From Metallyticus violacea (taxonomy: Eukaryota > Arthropoda > Insecta > Mantodea > Metallyticidae): DNA of 64,000 nucleotides. Position 1 is the stretch's first letter; every line of letters starts with the position of its first letter. Below, in pieces: positions 24,765 to 36,699 of the stretch. A model generated the notes under the pieces. That model was given only the letters and a program-made list of their open reading frames with translations, had not been told where the DNA came from and did no database searches. The stretch is from the NCBI GenBank assembly GCA_030762175.1, contig CM060833.1, forward strand, positions 5,546,001 through 5,610,000. Reading direction: 5' to 3'. The position numbers and the translations under genes are program-made.

Positions 24765-26515
24765 TTTTTTATTTAAGTTTATTCTTTAACACTGTAATTT
24801 ACTTCATGTAATAAATAATTGTTTCATGTACAAGCTCAATTTGTCATAATATACATTTGCATTCAAGTTTTGATAATTGTGCAATAAATTTTGTATATTT
24901 ATTCACAATGATGAATTTCTTTAAGCTGCTGTGTTACAAGTTGGTAATCTTGAAAATCTCATTAAAGTTGTCACAAATCTTAAATTTGGTAAATAATGCT
25001 AAATTTTACACAATTATGACTGTAATTGTAATTTTGATATGTGGCAATGTAATGGGTATATAGGTAAGGGCATTAAAACACAATTTAATTTAAAATTAAT
25101 TTATTTTTCATAACAAAATTCTGTGTACATTTTAATATAAAACTAAGGGGCTTTATTTATTTGCAGTTGTAAAGAAATTAAACATAACAAATTCTCAAGT
25201 TTCTAATTTCAATTATTTCTTTGCTTTTACTCCTTTACCTGATTTCAGTAAGAACATAACCTGGGATTGGAAATGTATGCTTTTTAATTAAATATTTTAT
25301 ATTAAACACAAAAAGTTTGATTTATTATTATCATAATTTTCTAAACTTCTTATGCTAACATTAGGAAAGTTTTACAATACAAGGAATCAGTGTGTAAAAC
25401 CATGCCTACCTGTTGACTGCATTGGAAGATGTCGAGGTGATCTATGTATGGATTGAATTTTTTGAGAAAACGGTTCCTGTGATGGAAGAAGACAGTCCAA
25501 CTTAGCAACAATTTCCTGCTGATAGATGGAGTTTAAGAGAGCGAGCCTCAAGATAATTAACTAAAGATAAATAAGTAACTAGGAAAACCTCAAGGCAGCA
25601 GTAGGGCAGGTAAATGGCTTCCCAGCTTTAGGTACATCCTGTACAACCATTTCAAAGTAAGAAAGCCTTTCCCTCTCATTCTCTTTCTGAGGAGGATGAA
25701 ATGGTGCCAAAAATCTTAAGACAGTTTCAAGAAGCAGTGTCATCTTACATCAAGAGCATTAGGTGACAAAAATGATTGTATGAATTCAACACTGCTACGA
25801 CACAAAACAAAGTCTGGGTATTTGAAGACAAACATGCACCAGTGACAGTAAGGAAGTCAATCTCACTAATGAAGAACATACACCTGCAGTTTTCCTCACT
25901 ACACTGAGTATCCTTCAGCAAAGTGAGGAATTTCCAACTAAGGTCACAGCAATTGCAACCAAATAAACAATTTTTCTCAACAAGCCAAACTCAAATCTGA
26001 ATTTCTTGCAATTTTAAGATAAATTGTACTCTATCATCCTCCCTACAGCTCTAATACAATTCCTTTTGTTTTAAAATCTTTTTGGAATTAAGAATTAAGT
26101 AGAGTGATATTCTAACTACATTATAAAAACAAACATTCTGTGATAATAATGATAATAAGTTTTAAAATTAATTGTAGGTAACAGAGAATGGGAATAGGTC
26201 AATTTTCTTTCGTAAATAAAACTATAAATGACTGGAATGGAGTTGTCTTTGAGGGTTGATCTCTGATAAGATTTGATTGAAAAGAGCCTCAAATTGTATG
26301 CATAAAAATATTTCATTGATATAAATAAGTAATGAATGTAATTAGTGTTCAAATTTAAGTTTTTCCCAGCCTACCGAATTAGTATTAAACTCCTTTTTAC
26401 ATTTAATTGAGTACTTGACTTAAGTTCTTTATATTATTATTCTAACAAGCAACATTGACTAGTGTTTAGACCTAAATGTGGTGAATTAATACGATTAAAC
26501 TAATACTTTTATGAA
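24765..26515. other. No recognised feature
   Basis: AT-rich to 25390; 25390-26000 is less AT-rich and may be an old repeat, but no frame is recognisable. Confidence 0.3.
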
Positions 26516-26519
26516 TACT

Positions 26520-27113
26520 GAGGGTGCCAAAAAGTTATACACACTTTCACAGTAGATATCTATTTAATATATTTCAAAATTGGACTGAAAAACAACAGTA
26601 ATGTGTAGTATGATGTTCTGTAAATAGATGTAACTCACATTGCATTACACTAGCATTGCTACAACAAAATGGAACCAAAATTATCATTTGAACAGCGGAA
26701 AGCAATTTTAAAGTGGTGTTGAAAAACCTAGAATGTTGTTAAAGCTCAAAGGCAATAGAGCGTGTGTACAGAACAGAACCGCCATTTAACTCTGTTGGAC
26801 TTCTATCTATGGGGAACTCTTAAGGATGTTGTATACCATAGAAAACCAGCTACACTGACAGCACTTCAGGAAGAAATTGAAATGGTATGTGCTGCAATCG
26901 CTGAGGACACTTTCGCAAATGTTGCTCAATCAGTAGTTCAACATACTCAGAAGTGTATCGACACCGATGGTGGACATTTTGAGCAACTGTTGTAACTGTA
27001 AAAGTCTAATATGATTAGTGCTCATCATTTTCTGTTTGTGTGAATTCAGTTTTTGTTATGTTAACACAGTTTTTTATTTGCTTGAAGTGCATATACATTT
27101 TTTGGCACTCTCT
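26520..27113 (+). mobile_element. Internally deleted Tc1/mariner-type element
   Basis: Ends GAGGGTGCCAAAAAGTTATA and TTTTTTGGCACTCTC are inverted. The transposase start (MEPKLSFEQRKAI near 26670) is joined within about 80 bases to its C-terminus (LTLLDFYLWGTLKDVVYHRK, then DTDGGHFEQLL and stop at 26993-26995). The catalytic middle is missing, so this is a non-autonomous deletion product. Confidence 0.85.
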
Positions 27114-27116
27114 GTA

Positions 27117-27485
27117 TTTTAATTAAATTAATATGTATAAAATTAAGTTGGCATGTATTTAACTGTTTTAACATATTCAGCCAGGTTGATGTGTATTTAA
27201 GTAAATAGAAATGTTTTTAGTTAAGTGAAGGATATATGTTGACAAGTATTTAATTAGATTGACATGTTTTTAATTAGGTAGAATATGTTAAATTAAGTTA
27301 ATATATGTGCAATTAAGTTTACATGTATTTAATTAGTTTGACATATTCAACTAAATGACACATTTAGTTAGGCAAAATGTATTTAATTAAGCTATTATGT
27401 GTAAAATTGAGTTGACATGTATTTAAATTGATTGATTTATTTAATTCTAGGTCGGCATGTATTTAATTAAGTTAACTAATTTCTT
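27117..27485 (+). repeat. Degenerate short tandem repeat
   Basis: Repeats of a 20-40 bp unit like AATTAAGTTGACATGTATTT, recognisable at least eight times with variable spacing. Confidence 0.7.
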
Positions 27486-27671
27486 TTTAAGTATTGTGCT
27501 GTAAATAATCATTGTATTTTCATTATTCTTCACTGCCACTAGGTGCAAATGTAATCACAGTTAATAAATATATTCATGCAAACAAGAATAAGCTCAAAGG
27601 TAGGTCTTTTAGGAAGGAAATACCAGATAGAGCTAGTTCAGTGATTACTTTTTATATATGGGGAGATTTTG

Positions 27672-27785
27672 AAGAGGACTGAAGATGCATAAAAACATCA
27701 TTCAGAGAGGATGGTTCTAGTGGGATTCAAAACAAAGACCTTCCATTCCCTGGTCCAAGACTTAGCAACCTCGGCCACATGTGTA
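27672..27785 (-). mobile_element. SINE family A fragment
   Basis: Minus-strand head GTGGCCGAGGTTGCTAAG and part of the body (CATCCTCTCTGAATGATGTT); old and shortened. Confidence 0.6.
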
Positions 27786-28430
27786 AAAACTATTTTCAAA
27801 TACTGCAAAACTGTACTGTGATTCAAGTATTTTAATTTACCCGCAAATTTGAACTCTGCTGTCATCAAACATTACCTGATATCCACCATTTCAGTATGAC
27901 GGAAAACTGGTAAACTGTTACCCAGGCAAATTTTCATACTGCATCACATTTACAATGCACAAAATATCTACTTTATTAAAATTCCAAAATAATTTTTCTA
28001 TATTAGTAGTTTTTATACATTTTCAAATGCAATTAATAATTTTGGTTAATATTGTAAAATAAGCACACTTTTACAATCCCAGTTTAATTTTACTGAAGAA
28101 TCTTTACAATCTATTTATGTTACATTCCATTTGCTTTACATTCTGAGCTTTTTTCAGCTCAAAATTTCAAGTATTCAGTCATCCAATACTGATGACCAAC
28201 ATAAAAGGCAGGGGGCTATGTCAGTCAATAAACTATAGCTCAAGGGCAGAATTTACTGAACTGCTAAGTTGGTCTTGAGTTTCATGCCAGTCAGTCAGTA
28301 CATATCGTTTGAACAATGGGAAAGTGTCTAATTCTTAAGTCTGCTAAGAATATATGCAAATACTATGCCTATTTATTTTATTTCACAGTTTGTATGTATG
28401 TGCCAAATTCGCTCATGCTGCCAGGATATT
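27786..28430. other. No recognised feature
   Basis: AT-rich, nothing recognised. Confidence 0.35.
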
Positions 28431-28431
28431 A

Positions 28432-29288
28432 TTAGGTTGTCTCATAAGAAATTTTGGGTGTTTTGTAAAATTTTAATGGTTTACTTTTGTTTGGCAATGT
28501 TATTTACAGGATGCCAGGTTATTATTGTGTATAATGTGAGCATGTGTCAGTTGTCAGTTGTTAATACACAATCATAAAATGGAGGTAACAAAGTTTGAGG
28601 TTAGAGTTGTTCTAAAGCACTACTGGAAACAAGATTATAAGGCTGCTGCCATGGCTTGAAAAATATGTGAAGAGAATGGAGAAAATGTGTTTCAGCATTG
28701 GAAAATAATGGAAAAGAAACACTCAAAAGAGTGGCTCAATCCCTGTCAGTCTGCCAAAGTCATCGCTAATTAAAATTAGTTCAGTCCCAAAGCAATGTTA
28801 TATGTCTGGTGGAATTTTAAAGGTGTATGTTCCATGCATGCAGTCGATGCAAACATTCATTCTTAACAACTGGAACGAGTTCATGAAGTTTTGAAACAAA
28901 TATATCTGAAATTAGTTCATCAAAACAGAGTTCTGCAGTAGGACAAGGTGAGACACCGTATCACTTGAAACAATCATGGAAAAAATCCAGCAATTGGAAT
29001 AGATCAAACTGTTACCTCACCCAGCATATATTCTTGATATCACATCTTTGAATTAACATCTGTTTTGATCTGTGTACATTTCCTGCACGGAACAAATTTA
29101 GAAAATATTGAAGTGGGTATCACCAATTTCTTTGCATCAAAATGCAAAAACTAGTACATTGTGGGATAACAAACCTAGCTGAAAGGTGTCTCAAGACTAT
29201 AATATAGTGAACTTTATTTTGAAGATAATTTAATTTCATGTCACAACAATAAAGTTAAAACTGACGCTGCTTATGAGATAGTATCTAT
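28432..29288 (+). mobile_element. Mariner relic with both ends
   Basis: Left end TTAGGTTGTCTCATAAGAAA; right end near CTGCTTATGAGATAGTATCT is its decayed inverse. The transposase starts at 28579 (MEVTKFEVRVVLKHYW) and has DYKAAAMA, then degenerates, with an internal deletion before LHATSWNFKGVC-like and LEQVHEVLKQ-like pieces. A different lineage from the 3.2/23.5-kb pair. Confidence 0.8.
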
Positions 29289-31230
29289 ATTTGAAGAGAT
29301 TCCCAAATGATCAAATGCCATGTTGTAAATTTATTAAGTAGATGCCAGAAATGTGTGGAAATTTCAGCATCTCCTTGTGTGACATGGGGCCAGTACATAA
29401 CTTTTTAAGTGCATTATTCCCCCTCCAACTCTTGAATTGTCTGGCCATGATGATTGCTTGTCAGCAGTCCCCTGTCGCCTATTCAGTCTTCAGATAATTG
29501 GATGATCTGTTATTAACACATCTCCATTAAAGCTATGCATCATAACAAATTTGCTCAAAATTTTCAAGAAATTCCTTCCAAAACTTATGAAATGATTTGC
29601 CAGTGGAAATTCTAAAACAATGTGTTAAAAATATTCATCTAATTCTGTACTAGTTTTGTGTATTAAATAGTCAAAAATATATTTTGGAATGTTTTTTCCT
29701 AGAAAATAAATACTCAATGATTGTTGAGCCCAATGTGCTATTACTACATATCCTCACTTTATTTGACGGATTGGTTTAGAAATTTGCCTTTTATCATTTT
29801 GTTCTGTAAAAGCAATGTTAGGTCAGTCTGATTCTTTGAATAATATTGAATTACAGTTTTAAAAGTTTTGAGTTAAATATTTTTATGAGCAATAATAAGT
29901 AGCTGAAACATGCACTGCAACAATGAACTCATCTCTTATTCTAGAAGACTCTATCATTATCTGAAAAGGCACTGTTTTTCATGCCAAGATAATGTAAATA
30001 TAGAAATTTGCAAATAGCCTTCAAATCAAGAAAATATATATACATAAATTAAAATCTTTTACTGAAATTATTTTAATATTTCTAAATAAAAACTTTTATT
30101 ATTTCAAGTTTTCTGCCGAAGAATAAAATATCTAAATTTTGATAAAATGTTAAATGATGTAATTTTAATTCTTTTGACAACAAAAGCTGCAATCAACAAA
30201 CACTGTTGTACTGCAATTTTTAAATTCTAAAACACATACCATATCACATGACAAATATTCACAATTATTATTTTCACATCACAGATAAACATTAGATATT
30301 TGCTTTGGTTATTTTCATTTTTAAAACATGTTTTTTTTTTACATAAATAATTTATAACAGTAGTTTACAAGGGAATCACATTTTACGTGCTGATTCTATT
30401 CACTAGAATCTGCTATGAAATTCTTCTATAACAAATTGGAAGAGCACCACAAGTGTTTACACGATGGACAGATATCTGAATGTTGAACATTGTGACATAT
30501 TCCACATAAACATTTTTTACAAACAGTGTTGCTAATAGGAACAATTTTATGATTTCATTAAAACAATTTATTTACCAAACATTGTTATTAATTTATTAGA
30601 AATAACTGAGCTGTTTTTGTTAATGTTACATCAACTTTCACACCTATTAACACTTTTTATTACACTTAACATGTAACACTTTCTTTTCTTCCCCATTAAA
30701 CATTTACGATATTTATTTGAGACATTTAAAACACTGCTCAAAGTGTTTTGGTTGACACAAAGGACATAACAGGCATGGGAATGTTCAGATGTAATGCAAC
30801 AGTTTTTGGATTAACATATTAATTTCCCTAAAGTTTAAACATGCCTGTTTAGGACATTTTTCTAACAAATTGTTAACATTTGTCTCGGAAATTATTACAC
30901 ACAACACAAATTACATTTTTTCTCTACATAACAACATTAACATTATTCTAATATATTGCTTTGGACTTGCATTTTTGATAAATTTCTTCTAAAATAATTA
31001 GACTACATACAACACTTAACATTCACATTTTCATTAATGGTCTGATTAGTGTTCATATTTATTAAGAAAAAAAAATATATAGAACTAATGAAATTATTAC
31101 AGTTCTAGTGACTTTCAACTTTAGTATTTAATGATGAAAGAATGAATATTTGTTAATCATTTAATATATATATATATAATATAAATGAAAAATAAAAATA
31201 AAGTAACGTTACTAACAATGTAACAAATTA
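29289..31230. other. No recognised feature
   Basis: Long AT-rich stretch with no frame or repeat that I recognise. Confidence 0.35.
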
Positions 31231-31232
31231 AC

Positions 31233-31423
31233 AGTAATAATAAAAGTAGATAAGGATAAAACACTGAGAAAAAGTCACACTTTAAAGTGCTATATTTCGA
31301 ACTACTGCGAGTTCTTCAATGGCAAGAAGCTAGACATTGAAGTACTCGCAGTAGTTCGAAATATAGCAATTTCAAGTGTGACTTTTTCTCAGTGTTTTAT
31401 CCTTATCTACTTTTATTATTACT
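31233..31423. repeat. Near-perfect palindrome, 88-bp arms
   Basis: Left arm 31233-31320 and right arm 31336-31423 are reverse complements with only a few mismatches, separated by a 15-base loop. The arms begin AGTAATAATAAAAGTAGATA and include AAAAAGTCACACTTTAAAGT. One arm recurs, diverged, at 13370-13455, so this is a dispersed family: a MITE-like foldback or two element ends joined head to head. Confidence 0.9.
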
Positions 31424-32600
31424 ATATATATATATATTCTTTTGGCAGTGACATCTTTCAACTGACCATTGCCTGTGTGGTAACTTTTTTTAACAATTTT
31501 TAATGCCCTGTGCTGATTATTAGAGGTCTTTAGGACAACGTTGCTGTCATCCATTGTAAATAGGATAAGATTTCATCAACATAGCTTGATTGAACAATAT
31601 ATGTAGTAGATTTAGGACAAGTCTACAGGCAGAATCCAACATGCATAATGGCATATTTTAGGTTCATTTCATTCTAATCTAAAAATTTATGTACACTGCT
31701 GATCATTAAAATTGTAACGCCCACAACGCATTAATGGACTCTGCAGAAACAAATATAATTCATAAAAATTATGATAACAATACCAGTGGATGTCTGAATT
31801 TGATCAAGGAGAATTGTGGAATATATAGAGTGCAGGATCAGCCCAAAAACTTGGTGCTCAGGTTAGATGAAATGCTCAAATGAGTATGAGAACAATGGAT
31901 CGAGGTAGGATGAATACACAGACAAGAAAGATCCCAATGGCCTCGTCAAAGAACCAAACAAGAAGACAGATATAATTTCTGCATGGCTATTATGATGTTG
32001 CAGTTTTAATGGCTAGCAGTGTATTAACATGACTAGGTAGAAATAATGAATAACATTTCATATTTACTTGCATATTAGATTCCTCATTTTTATTTCAAGA
32101 GAAGATATGAATAGATACAACATCAAGATGTTTCTCATTATGTGTAGCCCACAGATGTTAATAAATAGTTACTTACAGTTGAAACTGATTAGTTGAGTAT
32201 CTAGATGGAGTAGTCATTTATATAATATCAGAAAACCAGGGGATTATTACAGTTTTATCGACCTCCCACAATCAGACTAAAAAGCTTATTGTGCAACTGC
32301 ATAGGAAGAGATACTTTTACTGTTTCCCAAAATCTGTTCCTTGAACAAGTTTCAGTAGCTTGGTTCCAATGTCAGTGTCAATTGCGAGGTCTTCCATGGT
32401 TATATAAGTCTCTTCCTTACTAGGAATGGACAATTAAACAGGATACGTAAAGCAGTCTCCTTATCTGTTTGCACATTCTACAAATATTTATAGAGTTCCA
32501 CTTTACATAGACGGTTTTTGAAGTGACCATGTTTAGTAATTAATGCAACTCCTTTCCGTATTCCTCTTCTTTCCAATTTTAGGAGAGATGAGGAAAGAGT
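31424..32600. other. No recognised feature
   Basis: Starts with a short TA tract. 32300-32600 looks like reversed decayed coding sequence but cannot be assigned. Confidence 0.3.
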
Positions 32601-32603
32601 GTC

Positions 32604-32644
32604 TTTAACAGCTCAGATCATCAGCATCCCATTCAATTGAACTT
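32604..32644 (-). mobile_element. SINE family B 3' fragment
   Basis: CTTTAACAGCTCAGATCATC then AGCATCCCATTCAATTGAA equals the 3' part of family B on the minus strand. Confidence 0.6.
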
Positions 32645-32864
32645 GTTCACTGGGTACAAAGTAATCCCAAACTCTCTGGGTATTTTTTGGAATTTTTTGG
32701 TTGTCCAAGGATGATAAGTGAATTTCATGTGGATAGTAGATTCTTTTATTGCTGTCAATGTTGTAACCTGCTTTAACCTCTTCTTTTGTTTGAATTTCTG
32801 ATTTTACTATCTACAATTTCTTGGTCATACCCATTGAATTTTGCTGTTTGTTAGTTTAGCATAA

Positions 32865-33323
32865 AACAAAAATCTGCTCAATTCTGGTGGTAATGATAGA
32901 ATACTGGAGGAGAAGAAGCCAGGAATATACAAAATCAACTGTTCAGAATGTAACAAAGTATATATTGGAAAAACAAAAAGCAGCATTGGAATCAGGCTGA
33001 AGGAACACTGGAGAAACATCAGGTACAATCAGATACAGAAATCAGCAGTTGCACATCACTTTTGGAGAGATAAACATGATATAGAATTGGGAGAGAAATT
33101 ATTGAAATTCGTAGATCGATCCGATGAGCTGGGAATATGCGAAAAAATTTATATAAAAAAATATGAGGATAAAGTTATGAGCTTTGAGTTCCGAACAGAA
33201 GACAAATTAATCCAGAAGTTCATAAAATGTCCACTAGAGTTACACCAAGTCCTCCAGACAACCAACAACGAAGCCGACAATCGACTCGCAACTGAGGATG
33301 CAGGCAAAAGCCTGCGAAACTAG
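32865..33323 (+). mobile_element. Penelope-like element, C-terminal GIY-YIG endonuclease
   Basis: About 152 codons open. GIYKINCSECNKVYIGKT starts at 32922, with the GIY and YIG strands exactly spaced and a Cys pair between them. IRLKEHWRN follows with the Arg and His of this nuclease fold, then KSAVAHHFWRDKHDIE. This arrangement is that of the endonuclease at the C-terminus of Penelope-like retroelements, which cuts the target before reverse transcription (family knowledge). The reverse transcriptase part is missing (5' truncated). The frame ends at TAG 33321-33323, inside a hammerhead-ribozyme motif. Confidence 0.85.
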
Positions 33324-33329
33324 TTTTGC
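33288..33329 (+). ncRNA. Hammerhead ribozyme, Penelope type
   Basis: All parts are present in order: stem I GCAA/TTGC (33288-33291 with 33326-33329), core CTGAGGA (33292-33298), stem II GCAGGC/GCCTGC with an AAAA loop (33300-33315), GAAA (33316-33319), a two-base-pair stem III with loop TA (AC-TA-GT), and cleavage site GTT, predicted after 33325. The only deviation is one extra T (33299) between the core and stem II. Such small hammerheads are known in Penelope elements, where short stem III favours dimer activity. Activity here is inferred. Confidence 0.75.
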
Positions 33330-33429
33330 ATAATTCAACAGTAAGTGGAGCATAAGATTATCAAATCGACTCACTAGATAATTAAGAACATAATAGTTGC
33401 TTCACTGTATTGGTTCCAACACGAAATTA

Positions 33430-33930
33430 AATGTTATATTTAATGAAACATACTATCTTCTTTTCCACACATCCTACCTTATAACTTTTTCTTATTCCTT
33501 TAAGGAATAATACCTCTGTACACATCCATGCCAGGCCTATTTTTCTGAACTGGTCACAATTATCTATATACTTCTTTCTTCCCCAAATTTTATTTATCTC
33601 CCTATATAACTCCAAAGAACTTTTCAATACTTATCTACAAAACATTCTATGGACCATTTGAAACCCCCTAAACTTCTACTTATACATCTTAGCTTCAACC
33701 ACTGTCTCATATAATCTCTCAAACCATTTTATTGGCAATGTGGGAATTTTATACAAACTCATTCTAACTGCCCTCATACTAATTTACCTTTGGCATGTAC
33801 ACTTCTCAACTACATTTCTCGCAAATCTCACCCTCAAATATTCAAATTCTTTCACTACTTATATTTTATCTCCATTTATAAATCACCTTTCATCCTTCCT
33901 TAAACAGACTTTAAAATATTAATACAATGA
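33430..33930 (-). mobile_element. LINE fragment, C-terminus of reverse transcriptase
   Basis: Minus strand, with frameshifts: TLPIKWFERLYETVVEAKMY (thumb region, like LPxxxxxRLYETVVEAxMLYG), then YREINKIWGRKKYIDNCDQF and GLAWMCTEVLFLKGIRKSY, a block common at the end of insect R1/Jockey-type ORF2. The open part spans 33427-33627. It could run up to about 34475, but I cannot follow it. Confidence 0.7.
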
Positions 33931-34540
33931 TAAACACTCTTAATGTTTCACTCTCTATATTTAAAAATTCAGGGCAGGTTTTGTGAGACCTTTGCTCACA
34001 TTTTCAACTGTTGTTTAACATTTGACAATGTCAGCAAAGGTCTCAAAATTAATATTTTAAATGTTATTAGCTCAGTTTGTTATGGAGATGTTTTTAAGCA
34101 TTTTATCTACTGGAGATTTGTCCTTTCTGTTGTTTGTAAACATGGAGTCATGTGCATACACATGTATTTTATAAATTTTCAGCTCACTGTCTTCATACCA
34201 GATTTCTTAACATGTGCCGCCACTGCTTTTACCAGTTCTAGACTGCTCACAGTGCATGATCTTTCTTGCCTATTGTGGTCTTTCATAGTTCCAGTTTCAA
34301 GGAAGCGCAGTTAACAAACCTCTTGCTTATTTTCAGTTTATGGAGAATTTTGAAAATCTCACCTGGAGATTTGTATACCTTGGGCAAGGCCACCATACTA
34401 TATGATTTTCGTAATCATTCCATCTTCAAAACTAACACAAAAAACTTTCCTGTTCTGCAGCTGAACTCTCAATAACTCACCACTAGCACCACAACTGAAG
34501 AAGGTGCAGGGTGTTAGATCAGAGGTTCATGGCTCTATAC
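33931..34540. other. Unassigned, perhaps LINE remainder
   Basis: Plus-strand frames at 33943-34314 and 34266-34475 look like antisense or chance frames; no family recognised. Confidence 0.25.
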
Positions 34541-34544
34541 TTGG

Positions 34545-34615
34545 AGGACATGGTAGCTCAGTTGGTTAGAGCATCAGCATGAAGGCTGAAGATCTTCGTT
34601 CCAAGTCTCAAATTT
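34545..34615 (+). pseudogene. tRNA-like sequence (pseudogene or SINE head)
   Basis: GGTAGCTCAGTTGGTTAGAG is a perfect tRNA D-arm/A box, and CGTTCCAAGTCTC stands for the B box. The acceptor stem does not close and the T arm is imperfect, so this is not a working tRNA. Confidence 0.6.
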
Positions 34616-34984
34616 TTCAAGTCTGATTCTTTCTTTCTAACTTTGTCCTACACACAGTTAGCATGAAAGAACAATTTGAAAGAAACCATAAATTTCCTGT
34701 TCATTATTGCTTGTCCTCTTATACTGTTTCATGTTCTTATGGATGATGCAGCCAATGCTGTAACTCAGATGCATGAAGTTCTAGTGGCTAGGCCATGCCA
34801 AAAGTGCTGGTGATATGACAAGTTGCATTGAAATAGGTCGTAACTAAAGTATACATTTTAGCATGTATGGTTATTTGGCAGCAAAAGGACCAATACAGTT
34901 ACATTCAGGATGGCTTAATTGATAATAGATAATTTTAGAAACTTCATTCAGATCAGTATGCCCTATAAAATACAGTTCCCTCCT

Positions 34985-35265
34985 CTGTCATTCAATATAC
35001 TTACCTCCTAAACCCAAGATTGTGGGTTCAATCCCGGTCAGGGTCGATGGATTTTTTTTGGGAGTAAAGATCCTAAGTATAGCTTCCTTTGGAAGGGAAG
35101 TAAAGGCATGGCTCCCATGTCATACATTTACGGCATGATAAAGAACCTCAAGCCTGAAAGAAGAGGCCTCTGAGCAAAATTTGTTGACCGTTTCACACCC
35201 TGATTTGAATGGGACGGTGATGACCCAAGATATTAAAGAGCATCAGTTAAAAAACCAAATACAAA
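34985..35265 (+). mobile_element. SINE family B copy, plus strand
   Basis: Head CTTACCTCCTAAACCCAAGA, B box GGGTTCAATCCC, body GATCCTAAGTATAGCTTCC, ACCTCAAGCCTGAAAGAAGA and GGCCTCTGAGCAAAATTTG, then tail AATGGGACGGTGATGACCCA. The first bases of the head are lost. Confidence 0.8.
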
Positions 35266-36510
35266 AAAAAACCTCTGTCATCCAATGCCTCAAAAGTTAG
35301 GAAATATAAACCTATATACTAAATATACCTTGCTGCAGCAATGGTATTTCATAGGAATTCAAGACATAAATTAAAAACATACTTATAGTAATATGCTTAT
35401 GCTCAGTTTTCAATCAACTTGCTTCTAGGACCGTCAAAGTTTCCATCAATTTTGCTGATAGCGGTGCAATTAAACAATAGGTGCTAAGGATACAATTATC
35501 ATTATTACATTGTCATAAAATGGCAATTTTTTTAAATACTATCTAATAACAGCGTCAGAATTATTTTGGGAGTTTAATATGCAAGTAAATATAGTATTAA
35601 AAATTTAAAAAAATATAAAAATAAAGTTCTGTGTAACTGTCAGTCGAATAGAAGTAAAGTTTTAATGCTTTAGTGTCATTCATAATGCTTAAGTGTCATT
35701 CTGAAGATATCTTATACATTTGTTCAACTGTTTTAAATGCTCACACTTAGGTACTCAATGGGTTGCAAATAATGTAACAAAAGATAATAGCATACAAAAT
35801 TTCAGTAGCAATCCATTTTATACACATATTTAACATTCTAAAACACATATAATTTGTCATCACATTTGCAGTCTTGTTATAAAATATATTAAAACTTAAT
35901 AGATTACACTGGTAAGCATGATTATGGGGTTTCTAGCAAAATATGTGTCAATTACTAAATCTAATATGCTGATTTCAAAACTGCAATCTGTTTTTTCCTA
36001 TCACATACCAATTTTTTACAAATAACAATTTAATTCATAATGTTTTCAATGTTGTTGTGTGTATAACAAATAAATACTATGAATTTCATTGTTTTAACAC
36101 ACTAATATAATATACAACAATACTTTTTTCATTTTCAATTCATTCCCTGGAAATTTAGTTCAGTTTGTAGTTACATTTCAGATAGTGAGCACCTATTTTT
36201 GTGAGTGGTAGTTTTATTTTATAGATTTGTTTCTTTTGAAGTAATAAATATTCCAGAAAGTGTAAAAATAGCCCTGATATGTTGGGTTTTTTTTTTTTTT
36301 ATATATATATATAAAGAGAAGACAGAACATTACAAATTTTGTTAAAAAGGTTTATATAGCCTATTTTCATGTGAAGCTTGAAGACTTGGACAAAAAATAG
36401 GCCCCGAAAAAGTATATTATACTAGTGTAGAGCAACTAAGGAAATGGAATCAAAGAAAGAAATCTTTAATTGATATTATTAAATGATTTAGTTGAGTTAC
36501 ACACTCTTGA
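35266..36510. other. No recognised feature
   Basis: AT-rich, with a T run and (TA)n near 36286-36312. Confidence 0.35.
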
Positions 36511-36529
36511 TGCTTCACTTACTTGTCAT

Positions 36530-36690
36530 AATATATAGAACCAGTTTTGAGAACATTTCGTTCTATCATCAGCTAAGCTAAATGTCAGCTGTCGGATAAT
36601 TCGTTAAGCTGTGGCAATGTGTATTCTGCTCTGGTGGCAGTGTGATAAAGTTGTAGTTTATGTTTTCATCCCCAACAATTTTGAAGTTCA
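36530..36690 (-). mobile_element. Penelope 3' tail with decayed hammerhead
   Basis: Reading the minus strand, TTGGGGATGAAAACATAAAC and CCACCAGAGCAGAAT match 51375-51420, another Penelope fragment. Further on: TAG then CTGATGA (36572-36566), stem II AGAAC/GTTCT around GAAAT, AAAAC where GAAAC is expected, loop TG and GTT, then CTA, which pairs with the TAG. The G of GAAA is lost. Confidence 0.6.
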
Positions 36691-36699
36691 TTAGACTGT

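Noticed and set aside
31336..31370. Hammerhead in the palindrome arms (TTGAAGA or TTGAAGT...CGAAAT)
   Set aside because: The core lacks the C of CTGA, stem II would use core bases, and no NUH site follows; resemblance only.
33943..34314. 123-codon plus frame as a membrane protein gene
   Set aside because: It lies opposite a probable LINE remnant, has no recognised family and no splice or promoter support.
34545..34615. Functional tRNA gene
   Set aside because: The A box is perfect, but the T arm and acceptor stem do not form; it is listed as tRNA-like only.
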